A DNA stretch of 7,749 nucleotides, from NCBI GenBank assembly GCA_022701965.1, contig JAKONL010000084.1:1-7749 (forward strand), written 5' to 3'. Source of the stretch: Burkholderiaceae bacterium (GTDB taxonomy: Bacteria > Pseudomonadota > Gammaproteobacteria > Burkholderiales > Burkholderiaceae). This document shows, in pieces, positions 1 through 6,391 of this stretch. Within the stretch, counting starts at the first letter, position 1, and each line of letters starts with the position of its first letter. A model generated the notes under the pieces. That model made no database searches, was not told the origin of the DNA, and saw nothing but the letters and a program-made list of their open reading frames with translations. A program made the position numbers and the translations under genes.

Positions 1-680
1 TGTTCCAGGACCCGTTCGCGAGCCTGAACCCGCGCCTGCGCGTCTCGCGCATCGTCGGCGAGGCCGCGCGCCTGCACGGGCTCACCGACGCGGCCGGCGA
101 GGACGACTATGTGATTGCGCAGCTGCAGCGCGCGGGCCTCGACCCGTCCCTGCGCCACCGCTATCCGCACCAGTTCAGCGGCGGCCAGCGCCAGCGCATC
201 GGCATCGCGCGCGCCCTCGCGGTGCAGCCGTCGATGCTGGTCTGCGACGAGGCGGTGGCGGCGCTGGACGTGTCGATCCAGGCGCAGATCCTCAACCTCT
301 TCATGGACCTGCGCAACCAGCTCGGCCTGGCCTACCTGTTCATCAGCCACGACCTGGGCGTGGTGGAGCACCTGTGCGACCGCGTGGCGGTGATGTACCT
401 GGGGCGGATCGTCGAAAGCGCGCCGGTCGAGGAACTCTTCGCCCGGCCGAACCATCCCTACACGCAGGCGCTGCTGGCCGAGATTCCGCGCATCGACGTG
501 CGGCGCACCCGCTTCAACACCATCCGCGGCGAGATCCCGAGCCCCATCGACCCGCCCTCGGGCTGCCACTTCCATCCGCGGTGTCCGCACGCGATGCCGC
601 GCTGCGGCGTCGAAGTGCCGACACTGCGCGGCATTGGCATCCACCACGCGAGCGCCTGCCATCTCAACGACACGCCCTGA
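1..680 (+). CDS. Peptide/nickel-type ABC transporter ATP-binding protein (OppF/DppF-like), 5' end missing
   Basis: This is the C-terminal part of a cytoplasmic ATPase that powers an Opp/Dpp-family importer. The frame is open from the window edge (first whole codon at 3), so the gene starts upstream and the Walker A motif is not visible. Motifs seen in order are the Q-loop region FQDPFASLNPRL (nt 3-38), the ABC signature FSGGQRQR (from nt 174), Walker B LVCDE (Asp 246-248, Glu 249-251), the D-loop ALDVS, and the H-loop FISHD (His at 348-350). The C-terminal extension NHPYTQALL, followed by a Cys-rich segment, is the oligopeptide-transporter (oligo_HPY) domain. Four Cys codons at 564, 582, 603 and 657 match the pattern linked to an Fe-S site in some Opp/Dpp ATPases. 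An Ala (252-254) follows the catalytic Glu where Pro is usual. The solute-binding protein gene begins 37 nt downstream, which supports a shared operon. OppF/DppF-like is preferred to OppD-like because of the Q-loop wording, but the distinction is not certain. Confidence 0.95.
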   Translation, partial: FQDPFASLNPRLRVSRIVGEAARLHGLTDAAGEDDYVIAQLQRAGLDPSLRHRYPHQFSGGQRQRIGIARALAVQPSMLVCDEAVAALDVSIQAQILNLFMDLRNQLGLAYLFISHDLGVVEHLCDRVAVMYLGRIVESAPVEELFARPNHPYTQALLAEIPRIDVRRTRFNTIRGEIPSPIDPPSGCHFHPRCPHAMPRCGVEVPTLRGIGIHHASACHLNDTP

Positions 681-704
681 ACCGCCCGACCCGATCCATC
701 CTTC

Positions 705-710
705 GAAAGG
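705..710 (+). promoter_or_regulatory. Ribosome binding site of the solute-binding protein gene
   Basis: GAAAGG lies 7 nt before the ATG at 718. It decides the start: the frame is open back to 634, but the extra 28 residues would overlap the ATPase gene, are not signal-peptide-like, and would bury the clear Sec signal that begins at 718. Confidence 0.7.
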
Positions 711-717
711 CCTCACC

Positions 718-2292
718 ATGACCCGGCTTCACCTCTCCCTCATCGCGTCGGCCGTGCTGCTCGTCGCCACCGGCGCGCAGGCGCAGCAGAACCTGTCGAT
801 CGCCTTCGCCGACCCGATCTCCTCAGCCGACCCCGAGCTCAACAACCATGCCGGCGACCGCTCGCTCGCGCTGCACTTCTGGGACTCCATCGTGCAGGCC
901 AAGGACGGCAGCAAGCTGGAGCCGGCCCTCGCGTCGAGCTGGCGGGCGCTCGACGAGAAGACCTGGGAATTCAAGCTGCGCAACGACATCAGGTGGCAGG
1001 ACGGCGCGCCGTTCACGGCCGACGACATCGTGTTCTCGTTCCAGCGCGCGCGCAACGTGCCGGGCTCGGTGGCCTCCTACATCGGCGCGCTGCGCAACGT
1101 CGAATCGGTGACCGCCAAGGACCCGACGACCGTCATCGTCAAGGCCGTCACGCCGAACCCGAACCTGCCGATGGAGATCGCGTCGGTCTACGTGGTGAGC
1201 AAGCACGTCGGCGAGAAGTCCAAGACCGAGGACTACAACGCCGGCCGCGCGATGGTCGGCACCGGCCCGTACAGGTTCGTCTCGTACAGCCCGGGCGACC
1301 GCTCGGTGTTCGAGCGCAACCCGACCTACTACGGCCCGAAGCCGGCCTGGGACAAGGTCACCTACCGCTACATCGCCAACGGCGCCGCGCGCACGGCGGC
1401 GCTGCTCTCGGGCGACGTCGACGTGATCGACAAGGTGGCCGTGACCGATGTGGAGAAGCTGCGCAAGACCCCGAGCGTGAGCGTCTACACCTACCCCGGC
1501 CTGCGCGTGCTGCTGGTGCAGCCGAGCCTGCGGCCCGGCGCGAACGAGTTCATCACCGACAACGCCGGCAAGCCGCTGGCGCAGAACCCGCTGACCGACG
1601 TGCGCGTGCGCCAGGCGCTGTCGATGTCGATCAACCGCAAGGCCATCGTCGACCGCGTGCTGCAGGGCACGGTGACCGAGGCCAACCAGTGGATGCCGAA
1701 GAACACCTTCGGCTACAACCCGGACCTCCCGGACATCGCCTACAACCCCGAGCAGGCGAAGAAGCTGCTGGCCGCGGCCGGCTTCCCCGAGGGCTTCAGG
1801 ATCGCGATCCACGTGCCGGGCGACCGCTACCCGCAGGCGCCCGAATCCATCCAGGCGGTGGCGCAGTTCTGGTCGCGCATCGGCGTGAAGACCAGCGTGG
1901 AGGTGGTGCCGTGGAGCGTCTACTCCGGCCGCGCCAACAAGAACGAGTACGCGGTGAGCGTGGTCGCCTGGGGCAACGGCACCGGCGAGGCCGCCTACGG
2001 CCTGCTCAGCACGCTGGCCACGGTCGACCCCAAGCGCGGGCGCGGCGCCTCCAACTGGGGCCGCTACAGCAACGAGGCGGTCGACAAGGCGCTCGACGCG
2101 GCGACGGTCGAATTCGACGCCAAGCGCCGCGAGGCCATCCTGCGCCACGCGGCCAAGGTGGTGATGGACGATGCCGGCACCATCCCGCTGTTCCACTACC
2201 AGAACATCTGGGCCGCGAAAAAGGGCCTGAAGGTCGTGCCGCTGCTGAGCGACCGCACGACGGCGATGCAGGTCAGCCGCGTGGGCAAGTGA
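718..2292 (+). CDS. ABC transporter periplasmic solute-binding protein, family 5 (SBP_bac_5)
   Basis: A 524-residue extracytoplasmic receptor that captures a peptide-like or other solute and delivers it to an Opp/Dpp-type permease. Residues 1-22 form a Sec signal peptide: a short basic start, a hydrophobic core, and an AQA cleavage site at 20-22. There is no lipobox Cys, so a soluble periplasmic protein is expected. The family hallmark follows: LEPALASSW, then WEFKLRNDIRWQDGAPFTAD and DIVFSFQRA, then the GTGPYRF element. The middle has RVRQALSMSINRKAIVDRVL and the PEQAKKLLAAAGFPEGF segment typical of family 5 proteins. The length is normal for the family. The substrate cannot be read from sequence, since family members bind peptides, nickel chelates, opines, glutathione or sugars. 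From memory it may belong to the KPN_01854-type subgroup that travels with CMD-domain proteins and luciferase-like monooxygenases, and the CMD gene two loci downstream agrees with that. A solute-binding gene after the ATPase is the reverse of the oppA-first order. Confidence 0.95.
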   Translation: MTRLHLSLIASAVLLVATGAQAQQNLSIAFADPISSADPELNNHAGDRSLALHFWDSIVQAKDGSKLEPALASSWRALDEKTWEFKLRNDIRWQDGAPFTADDIVFSFQRARNVPGSVASYIGALRNVESVTAKDPTTVIVKAVTPNPNLPMEIASVYVVSKHVGEKSKTEDYNAGRAMVGTGPYRFVSYSPGDRSVFERNPTYYGPKPAWDKVTYRYIANGAARTAALLSGDVDVIDKVAVTDVEKLRKTPSVSVYTYPGLRVLLVQPSLRPGANEFITDNAGKPLAQNPLTDVRVRQALSMSINRKAIVDRVLQGTVTEANQWMPKNTFGYNPDLPDIAYNPEQAKKLLAAAGFPEGFRIAIHVPGDRYPQAPESIQAVAQFWSRIGVKTSVEVVPWSVYSGRANKNEYAVSVVAWGNGTGEAAYGLLSTLATVDPKRGRGASNWGRYSNEAVDKALDAATVEFDAKRREAILRHAAKVVMDDAGTIPLFHYQNIWAAKKGLKVVPLLSDRTTAMQVSRVGK

Positions 2293-2296
2293 CACC

Positions 2297-3643
2297 GTGA
2301 ATGCCCTCGACACCTCGCTCTGGATCACGCCGCAGGACGCGCTGATCGACGTGCCCCGCCGCATCGCCGTGACGGGACTGCGGCCGGGCGAGGTCGTGAC
2401 GCTGCGCACGCGCACGGTGCGCGGTCCGGGCGTGGTCTGGCGCTCGGCCGCGCGCTTCCGGGCCTGCGGGCAGGGTCGCGTCGACCTCGAGCGCGACGCG
2501 CCGATCGCGACCTCGCCGGCCGGCAGCGCCTACACCTTCCGCTCGCCGATGGGGCTGGTCTGGTCGCAGGCGCCCGAGACGCCGGGCGCCTCGCGCGAGG
2601 TCTTCGGCGCCGAGCCGGCCGCGCCGCTCGAAACCGACCTGACGGTCGAGCGTGCCGACGCGCCGCCGCTCGCGGGCCGGTTCGTGCAGCGGCTCGCCGC
2701 CGAGGGCGTGACGCGCACCGAGGTGCGCGAGGCCGGACTGGTCGGCACGCTCTTCACGCCCGCCGGGCCGGGACCGCATCCGGCCGTGATGGTGCTCAAC
2801 GGCTCCGGTGGCGGGATCAACGAACCGCGCGCCGCGCTCTACGCCTCGCGCGGCTACGCGGCGCTGGCGCTCGGCTATTTCAAGGCCCCGGGCCGCTCCG
2901 ACTACATCTCCGGCACGCACCTCGAGTACTTCGAGACGGCCCTGCACTGGATGCACCGGTCGCTCGGTCCCGCGAACGGCTTCGTCGCGCTCAGCGGGCA
3001 ATCGCGCGGCGGCGAGCTGGTGCTGCTGCTGGCCTCGCTGATGCCGGAGCTGGTGTCGGCGGTGATCGGCTACGTGCCCGGCGCGGTGGTGCACAGCGCG
3101 CAGAACGCCTGCGACCCGGCGACCGGTCGCGAAGGCCCGGCCTGGATCTTCCGCGGCGAGCCGCTGCCGCACCTGTGGGAGAACAACCGCACCGCCACAT
3201 GGGCGCCTTGGGACGAGGGCCCCGAGCCGCGCCGCCACGCCCACGCGCTGCGCACGGCGCTGCGGGACCCCGAGGCCGTCGAACGCGCGCGCATCCGTGT
3301 CGAGAAGATCCGCGGCCCGGTACTGCTCCTGACGGCGTCGGACGACGGCTCCTGGCCGTCGAGCGACTACGGCCGCATGGTGACGGCGAAGCTGACCGAG
3401 GTGTTGCATCCGCACGAGGCGACACACCTCGACTACGAGAACGCCGGCCATTCGATCCTCTTCCCCTATGTGCCGACGACGCAGCTGGTCTACGCGCATC
3501 CGGTATCGGGACGGCTGAGCACGACCGGCGGCGCACCGGCGCCGAACGCGCGCGCCGACGAAGCGTCGTGGGGCGGCGTGCTGCGCTTCCTCGCGGCCGC
3601 GGTGGCGAACGCGCCGCGCCTTCCCTCCACTCCAGGTCTCTGA
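2297..3643 (+). CDS. BAAT/acyl-CoA thioester hydrolase family protein (alpha/beta hydrolase)
   Basis: A 448-residue protein with the two-part build of the bile acid-CoA:amino acid N-acyltransferase / acyl-CoA thioesterase family. An N-terminal beta-sandwich domain (about 8-130; the IAVTGLRPGEVVTLR segment is typical) is followed by a C-terminal alpha/beta hydrolase (about 140-445). The hydrolase has an oxyanion-hole-like NGSGGG (168-173), the nucleophile elbow SGQSRGGE with Ser236, an acid in TASDDGSWPS (Asp349 or Asp350), and a His in NAGHS (His385). Ser in place of the Cys of mammalian BAAT favours hydrolysis over amino acid transfer (inference). No signal peptide is visible, so it is probably cytoplasmic. 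The start is GTG, 4 nt after the solute-binding protein stop, with only a weak purine stretch (GGCAAG) upstream, so translation is probably coupled. The ATG at 2301 is in another frame. Its position between a transporter gene and a CMD gene suggests it acts on the imported compound or a CoA derivative of it. A dienelactone-hydrolase-like or ester hydrolase role is the alternative. Confidence 0.9.
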   Translation: MNALDTSLWITPQDALIDVPRRIAVTGLRPGEVVTLRTRTVRGPGVVWRSAARFRACGQGRVDLERDAPIATSPAGSAYTFRSPMGLVWSQAPETPGASREVFGAEPAAPLETDLTVERADAPPLAGRFVQRLAAEGVTRTEVREAGLVGTLFTPAGPGPHPAVMVLNGSGGGINEPRAALYASRGYAALALGYFKAPGRSDYISGTHLEYFETALHWMHRSLGPANGFVALSGQSRGGELVLLLASLMPELVSAVIGYVPGAVVHSAQNACDPATGREGPAWIFRGEPLPHLWENNRTATWAPWDEGPEPRRHAHALRTALRDPEAVERARIRVEKIRGPVLLLTASDDGSWPSSDYGRMVTAKLTEVLHPHEATHLDYENAGHSILFPYVPTTQLVYAHPVSGRLSTTGGAPAPNARADEASWGGVLRFLAAAVANAPRLPSTPGL

Positions 3644-3658
3644 ACGGAATCCCTCGCC

Positions 3659-4858
3659 ATGTCCAACACCTCCCCCCTGGCGGCAACGCCTGCCGATCTC
3701 GTCGACAGCCTGGTGCCGCTCGGCGCCGACGACGCCGTCTTCGCCGTGCGCCACAAGCGCGACAAGGTCGTCGCCGCGACCCAGGGCAGCTACGACTGCA
3801 TCTTCGATCCCGCGCTTGCCGGGCCGAGCCTGGCCGAACGCCTGCTGGCCGCGCACGCCATCGTGCGGCTCGCGGGCAGTACGGCGCTGGAGGCGCACTA
3901 CCGCGACCGCCTGCTGGCCCTGGCCGGCACGGCCGCATTGACCCCCTCGCAACGGGCCGCGCTGGACGGCGCTCCGGTCGACGGCCTCGCGGCCGATCCG
4001 CGCCTGCAGGCGATCCTGGGCTTCACCCGGAAGCTCACCGAGCGGCCGGTCGAGGGCGACCGCGAGGCGCTGCTCGAACTCCCCGCCGCCGGCCTGGCGA
4101 CGCCGGAGGTGGTGGCGCTGGCCCAGCTGATCGCCTTCGTCGCCTACCAGCTGCGCGTGGTCGCGGGCCTGCAGGCGATGGCCGCGCTCGGCGACGAGAC
4201 CGCCGCCGGGGCATCGTCCACCGAGCCGGCTCCGGAGGCGGCGCCTTTCGTGCATCCCGCGAACCTGCCCAAGCCCGGCGAGCCGGTGCGCGTCAACGGC
4301 TACACCAGCGAGACGCTCGAATGGACGTCGTGGCTGCCGGTGCTGCCGCTCGCCGACGCCACGCCGGCGCAGATCGCCGTGCTCGAGAAGAGCCATCCGA
4401 AAGCCAAGACCAGCGACTACTACCTGCTGCTCGCCCACCAGCCGCGCATCCTCGAGGAACGCGCCATCGTCTTCAACGCGATCATGTACGCGCCCGGCGG
4501 CCTGTCGCGCGCCGAACGCGAGCTGGCCTCGACGGTGGTCTCGCGCGTGAACGGCTGCGTCTACTGCGCCTCGGTGCACGCGCAGCGCTTCGAGCAGCTG
4601 GCCAAGCGCAACGACGTGATCCACCAGGTCTTCGCCGAGCCGGCGGGCGCGGGCACCGACGCCCGCGAGCGCGCCATCGTGCAGCTGAGCATCGACCTCA
4701 CGCAGGACCCGGCGCGGTTCGGCGCGGCGCAGCTGCGCGCAGCGGTCTCGGCCGGGCTGAGCCCGCTGGAGATCCTCGACGCGATCCATGCGGCGGCCAT
4801 CTTCGGCTGGGCCAACCGGCTGATGCTCAACCTGGGTGAGCCGGTTTTCCTGTCCTGA
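3659..4858 (+). CDS. Two-domain CMD/alkylhydroperoxidase (AhpD-like) protein
   Basis: A 399-residue cytoplasmic protein with two carboxymuconolactone decarboxylase-like halves. The N-terminal half (about 10-180) ends in the helical stretch ALAQLIAFVAYQLRVVAGLQ typical of CMD proteins but has no C-x-x-C; its only Cys is Cys47. A linker rich in Ala, Glu, Pro and Ser (about 181-205) leads to the C-terminal half (about 206-399). That half carries the AhpD-type redox motif NGCVYCASVHAQR (Cys300, Cys303, His307), preceded by LSRAERELASTVVSRV. The second half should reduce peroxides or act as a thiol-disulfide partner, as AhpD does. The first half may be structural or bind substrate. From memory the halves resemble the separate families Avi_7170 (CMD domain protein) and Avi_7169 (alkylhydroperoxidase domain protein), so this would be a fused form. 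It starts 15 nt after the hydrolase gene, with ACGGAA as a weak ribosome site, which supports co-transcription. Peroxidase activity is inferred from the motif only. Confidence 0.88.
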   Translation: MSNTSPLAATPADLVDSLVPLGADDAVFAVRHKRDKVVAATQGSYDCIFDPALAGPSLAERLLAAHAIVRLAGSTALEAHYRDRLLALAGTAALTPSQRAALDGAPVDGLAADPRLQAILGFTRKLTERPVEGDREALLELPAAGLATPEVVALAQLIAFVAYQLRVVAGLQAMAALGDETAAGASSTEPAPEAAPFVHPANLPKPGEPVRVNGYTSETLEWTSWLPVLPLADATPAQIAVLEKSHPKAKTSDYYLLLAHQPRILEERAIVFNAIMYAPGGLSRAERELASTVVSRVNGCVYCASVHAQRFEQLAKRNDVIHQVFAEPAGAGTDARERAIVQLSIDLTQDPARFGAAQLRAAVSAGLSPLEILDAIHAAAIFGWANRLMLNLGEPVFLS

Positions 4859-4867
4859 CCCGGGCGG

Positions 4868-4883
4868 GCGGCCTACCGGCCGC
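4868..4883 (+). other. GC hairpin between the CMD gene and the sensor kinase gene
   Basis: A perfect 6-bp stem (GCGGCC paired with GGCCGC) with a TACC loop lies 9 nt after the CMD gene stop. No T-run follows, so it is not a canonical intrinsic terminator. It could stabilise the upstream mRNA end, weaken read-through, or be chance in GC-rich DNA. Confidence 0.4.
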
Positions 4884-4897
4884 AGGGCCGCGCTGCC

Positions 4898-4903
4898 TAC
4901 GAT
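4898..4903 (+). promoter_or_regulatory. Possible -10 element for a near-leaderless kinase transcript
   Basis: TACGAT matches TATAAT at 4 of 6 positions including the key TA...T, and lies 9 nt before the kinase ATG. A start site about 7 nt downstream would fall at or next to the ATG. No Shine-Dalgarno sequence is visible before this ATG, which fits. No convincing -35 box stands about 17 nt upstream, so this is tentative. Confidence 0.25.
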
Positions 4904-4912
4904 CTGCGGCGC

Positions 4913-6391
4913 ATGAAATCACTCCGCGGCCAGCTCGTCTTCTTCTGGATCCTTCTCCTGGGCGTGTGCGTGGCGCTGGCGGTGGTGATGGTCACGCTCT
5001 ACCGCAGCAGCGCCGGCGCCCAGCTCGCGGCCGGGCGCGCCGTCGCCGAGCAGTCCTGCGGCGCCATCGCCGCGCGCTATGCCAAGTCGCTGCCGGATCC
5101 GGCCCCGGACGCGCCGCAGACCGACCTGCTGCAGGTGCTGCTCCAGCTCGTGCTGCGCGAGGCGCCGCATGTCGAGGGTGGCGTCTGGCAGTCCACCGGC
5201 GGATTTCTCGCCTATGCCTACCCGACCTACGAAGGCAGCGGCGTCAAGCACGACATCCCGGCCACCGAGATACCGCTGATCGTCGAGACCACGCAACTCG
5301 CCGCCCGCACGCAGACGGCGCAGACCAACGTGGTGCGCGGTTCGCAGGAAGCTCTGATCGTCTCGGCCTGCCCCCTGGCCACCCCGTCGAAGAACCTCGC
5401 GGCGTGGACCATGACGCGCACCTACGCCGGCGCCCTCGCCGCGCAGGGCAGCCTGCGCACCGGACTCGCCGTGCTGACCGCGATGGTGCTGGCGTCGGGC
5501 CTGTGGCTCGGGCTGATCCTGCGGCGCGGCCTGCGGCACGTGCAGCGGCTCGAGGCACGCCTGGCGCAGGCACAAGGCGACGTCGTGCCGGAGCTGGAGC
5601 GCACCGGCGTGCGCGAGCTCGACCGCATCGTCGACGGCTTCAACCGCTACCGCCTGCGTTTAGAGGAGGCGCGCGCGCATCTTCGCGAGGCGGCCCGGCA
5701 GCGCAGCCGCGACCAGCGCCTCGCGGCGCTCGGCCGCATGACCGCGGGCATCGCCCACGAGATCCGCAACCCGATCGCCGCGATGCGGCTGAAGGCGGAG
5801 AACGCGCTGGCCGCCGCGCCCGAGCGCCAGGGCCCGGCGCTGCAGAGCATCGTCGGGCAGATCGACCGCCTCGACACGCTCGTGCGCAGCCTGCTCGCGC
5901 TGGTGCAGCCGATGAGCCTGCAGCCTGCGGCCGTCGACCTGCAGGAGTGGCTCGAACAGCGTGCCGCGGAGGTGCGTCCGAAGGCCTCGCCGCGTGGCGT
6001 GCGGGTCGAATTGCAGCCGGTGGCGGATTCGGATGGCGACCGGCCGGTGTTCGATCCGGTCCACTTGGCACGCGCCGTCGACAACCTGCTAGACAACGCC
6101 GCGCGCCACGCCGCGCAGGACGGGCGGGTGGTGCTGTCCGCGCAGCGCGTCGCGCAGGCGACGCAGGGCAGGGACACGCTGGCGATCCGCATCGACGACG
6201 ACGGCGCCGGCGTGGCCGAAGCCATGCAGAACCAGCTCTTCGAGCCCTTCGCCACCGGCCGTGCCGACGGCACCGGGCTCGGCCTGGCGCTGGCGCGCGA
6301 GGTCGCCCTCGCCCATGGCGGCGAGCTGCGCCATGTCGCGCTGCGCCCCGGCACACGTTTCGAACTGGAGCTTCCATGGCGCGCATCCTGA
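4913..6391 (+). CDS. Membrane sensor histidine kinase (HAMP-like, HisKA, HATPase_c)
   Basis: A 492-residue inner-membrane kinase. Transmembrane helix 1 is at about 7-29, a periplasmic sensing region of about 150 residues at 31-182, and helix 2 at about 183-204. A HAMP-like linker (about 204-256, with VRELDRIVDGFNRYR) and a coiled stretch lead to the H-box GRMTAGIAHEIRNP with phospho-acceptor His282. The ATP-binding domain has the N-box VDNLLDNAARH (Asn391, Asn395), G1 box DDDGAGV, F-box LFEPFATG and G2 box GTGLGLAL. All catalytic motifs are intact. The periplasmic region has just two Cys (49 and 153), which could pair. No PAS domain is seen and I do not recognise the sensor fold, so the ligand is unknown. 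The regulator gene overlaps its last 16 nt, so the two are a cognate pair. A 54-nt gap with a hairpin separates it from the metabolic genes, so it may have its own promoter. Rare codons TTA (5660) and CTA (N-box Leu393) stand out against strong G/C third positions. Confidence 0.95.
   Translation: MKSLRGQLVFFWILLLGVCVALAVVMVTLYRSSAGAQLAAGRAVAEQSCGAIAARYAKSLPDPAPDAPQTDLLQVLLQLVLREAPHVEGGVWQSTGGFLAYAYPTYEGSGVKHDIPATEIPLIVETTQLAARTQTAQTNVVRGSQEALIVSACPLATPSKNLAAWTMTRTYAGALAAQGSLRTGLAVLTAMVLASGLWLGLILRRGLRHVQRLEARLAQAQGDVVPELERTGVRELDRIVDGFNRYRLRLEEARAHLREAARQRSRDQRLAALGRMTAGIAHEIRNPIAAMRLKAENALAAAPERQGPALQSIVGQIDRLDTLVRSLLALVQPMSLQPAAVDLQEWLEQRAAEVRPKASPRGVRVELQPVADSDGDRPVFDPVHLARAVDNLLDNAARHAAQDGRVVLSAQRVAQATQGRDTLAIRIDDDGAGVAEAMQNQLFEPFATGRADGTGLGLALAREVALAHGGELRHVALRPGTRFELELPWRAS
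6367..6370 (+). promoter_or_regulatory. Ribosome binding site of the response regulator gene
   Basis: GGAG, inside the end of the kinase gene, lies 5 nt before the ATG at 6376. It supports this start, which gives a receiver domain beginning MARILIVDD. The same frame is open upstream to 4966, but that part is an Arg-rich shadow of the kinase. Confidence 0.7.

Noticed and set aside
634..717. A longer start for the solute-binding protein
   Set aside because: The extra 28 residues overlap the ATPase gene and would hide the Sec signal peptide. The ATG at 718 has a good ribosome site.
823..2415. A 530-codon open frame on the minus strand
   Set aside because: Antisense to the solute-binding protein, with low-complexity Arg/Val/His-rich translation and no motifs; the + strand gene has clear family motifs.
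2273..4789. An 838-codon open frame on the minus strand
   Set aside because: It lies antisense to the hydrolase and CMD genes, is rich in Arg, Gly, Ala and His with no domain I recognise, and is the usual third-position shadow in very GC-rich DNA.
4966..6375. A 470-residue N-terminal extension of the response regulator in the same frame
   Set aside because: It is Arg/Ala-rich shadow of the kinase gene. The receiver domain starts naturally at the ATG at 6376, with GGAG just upstream.
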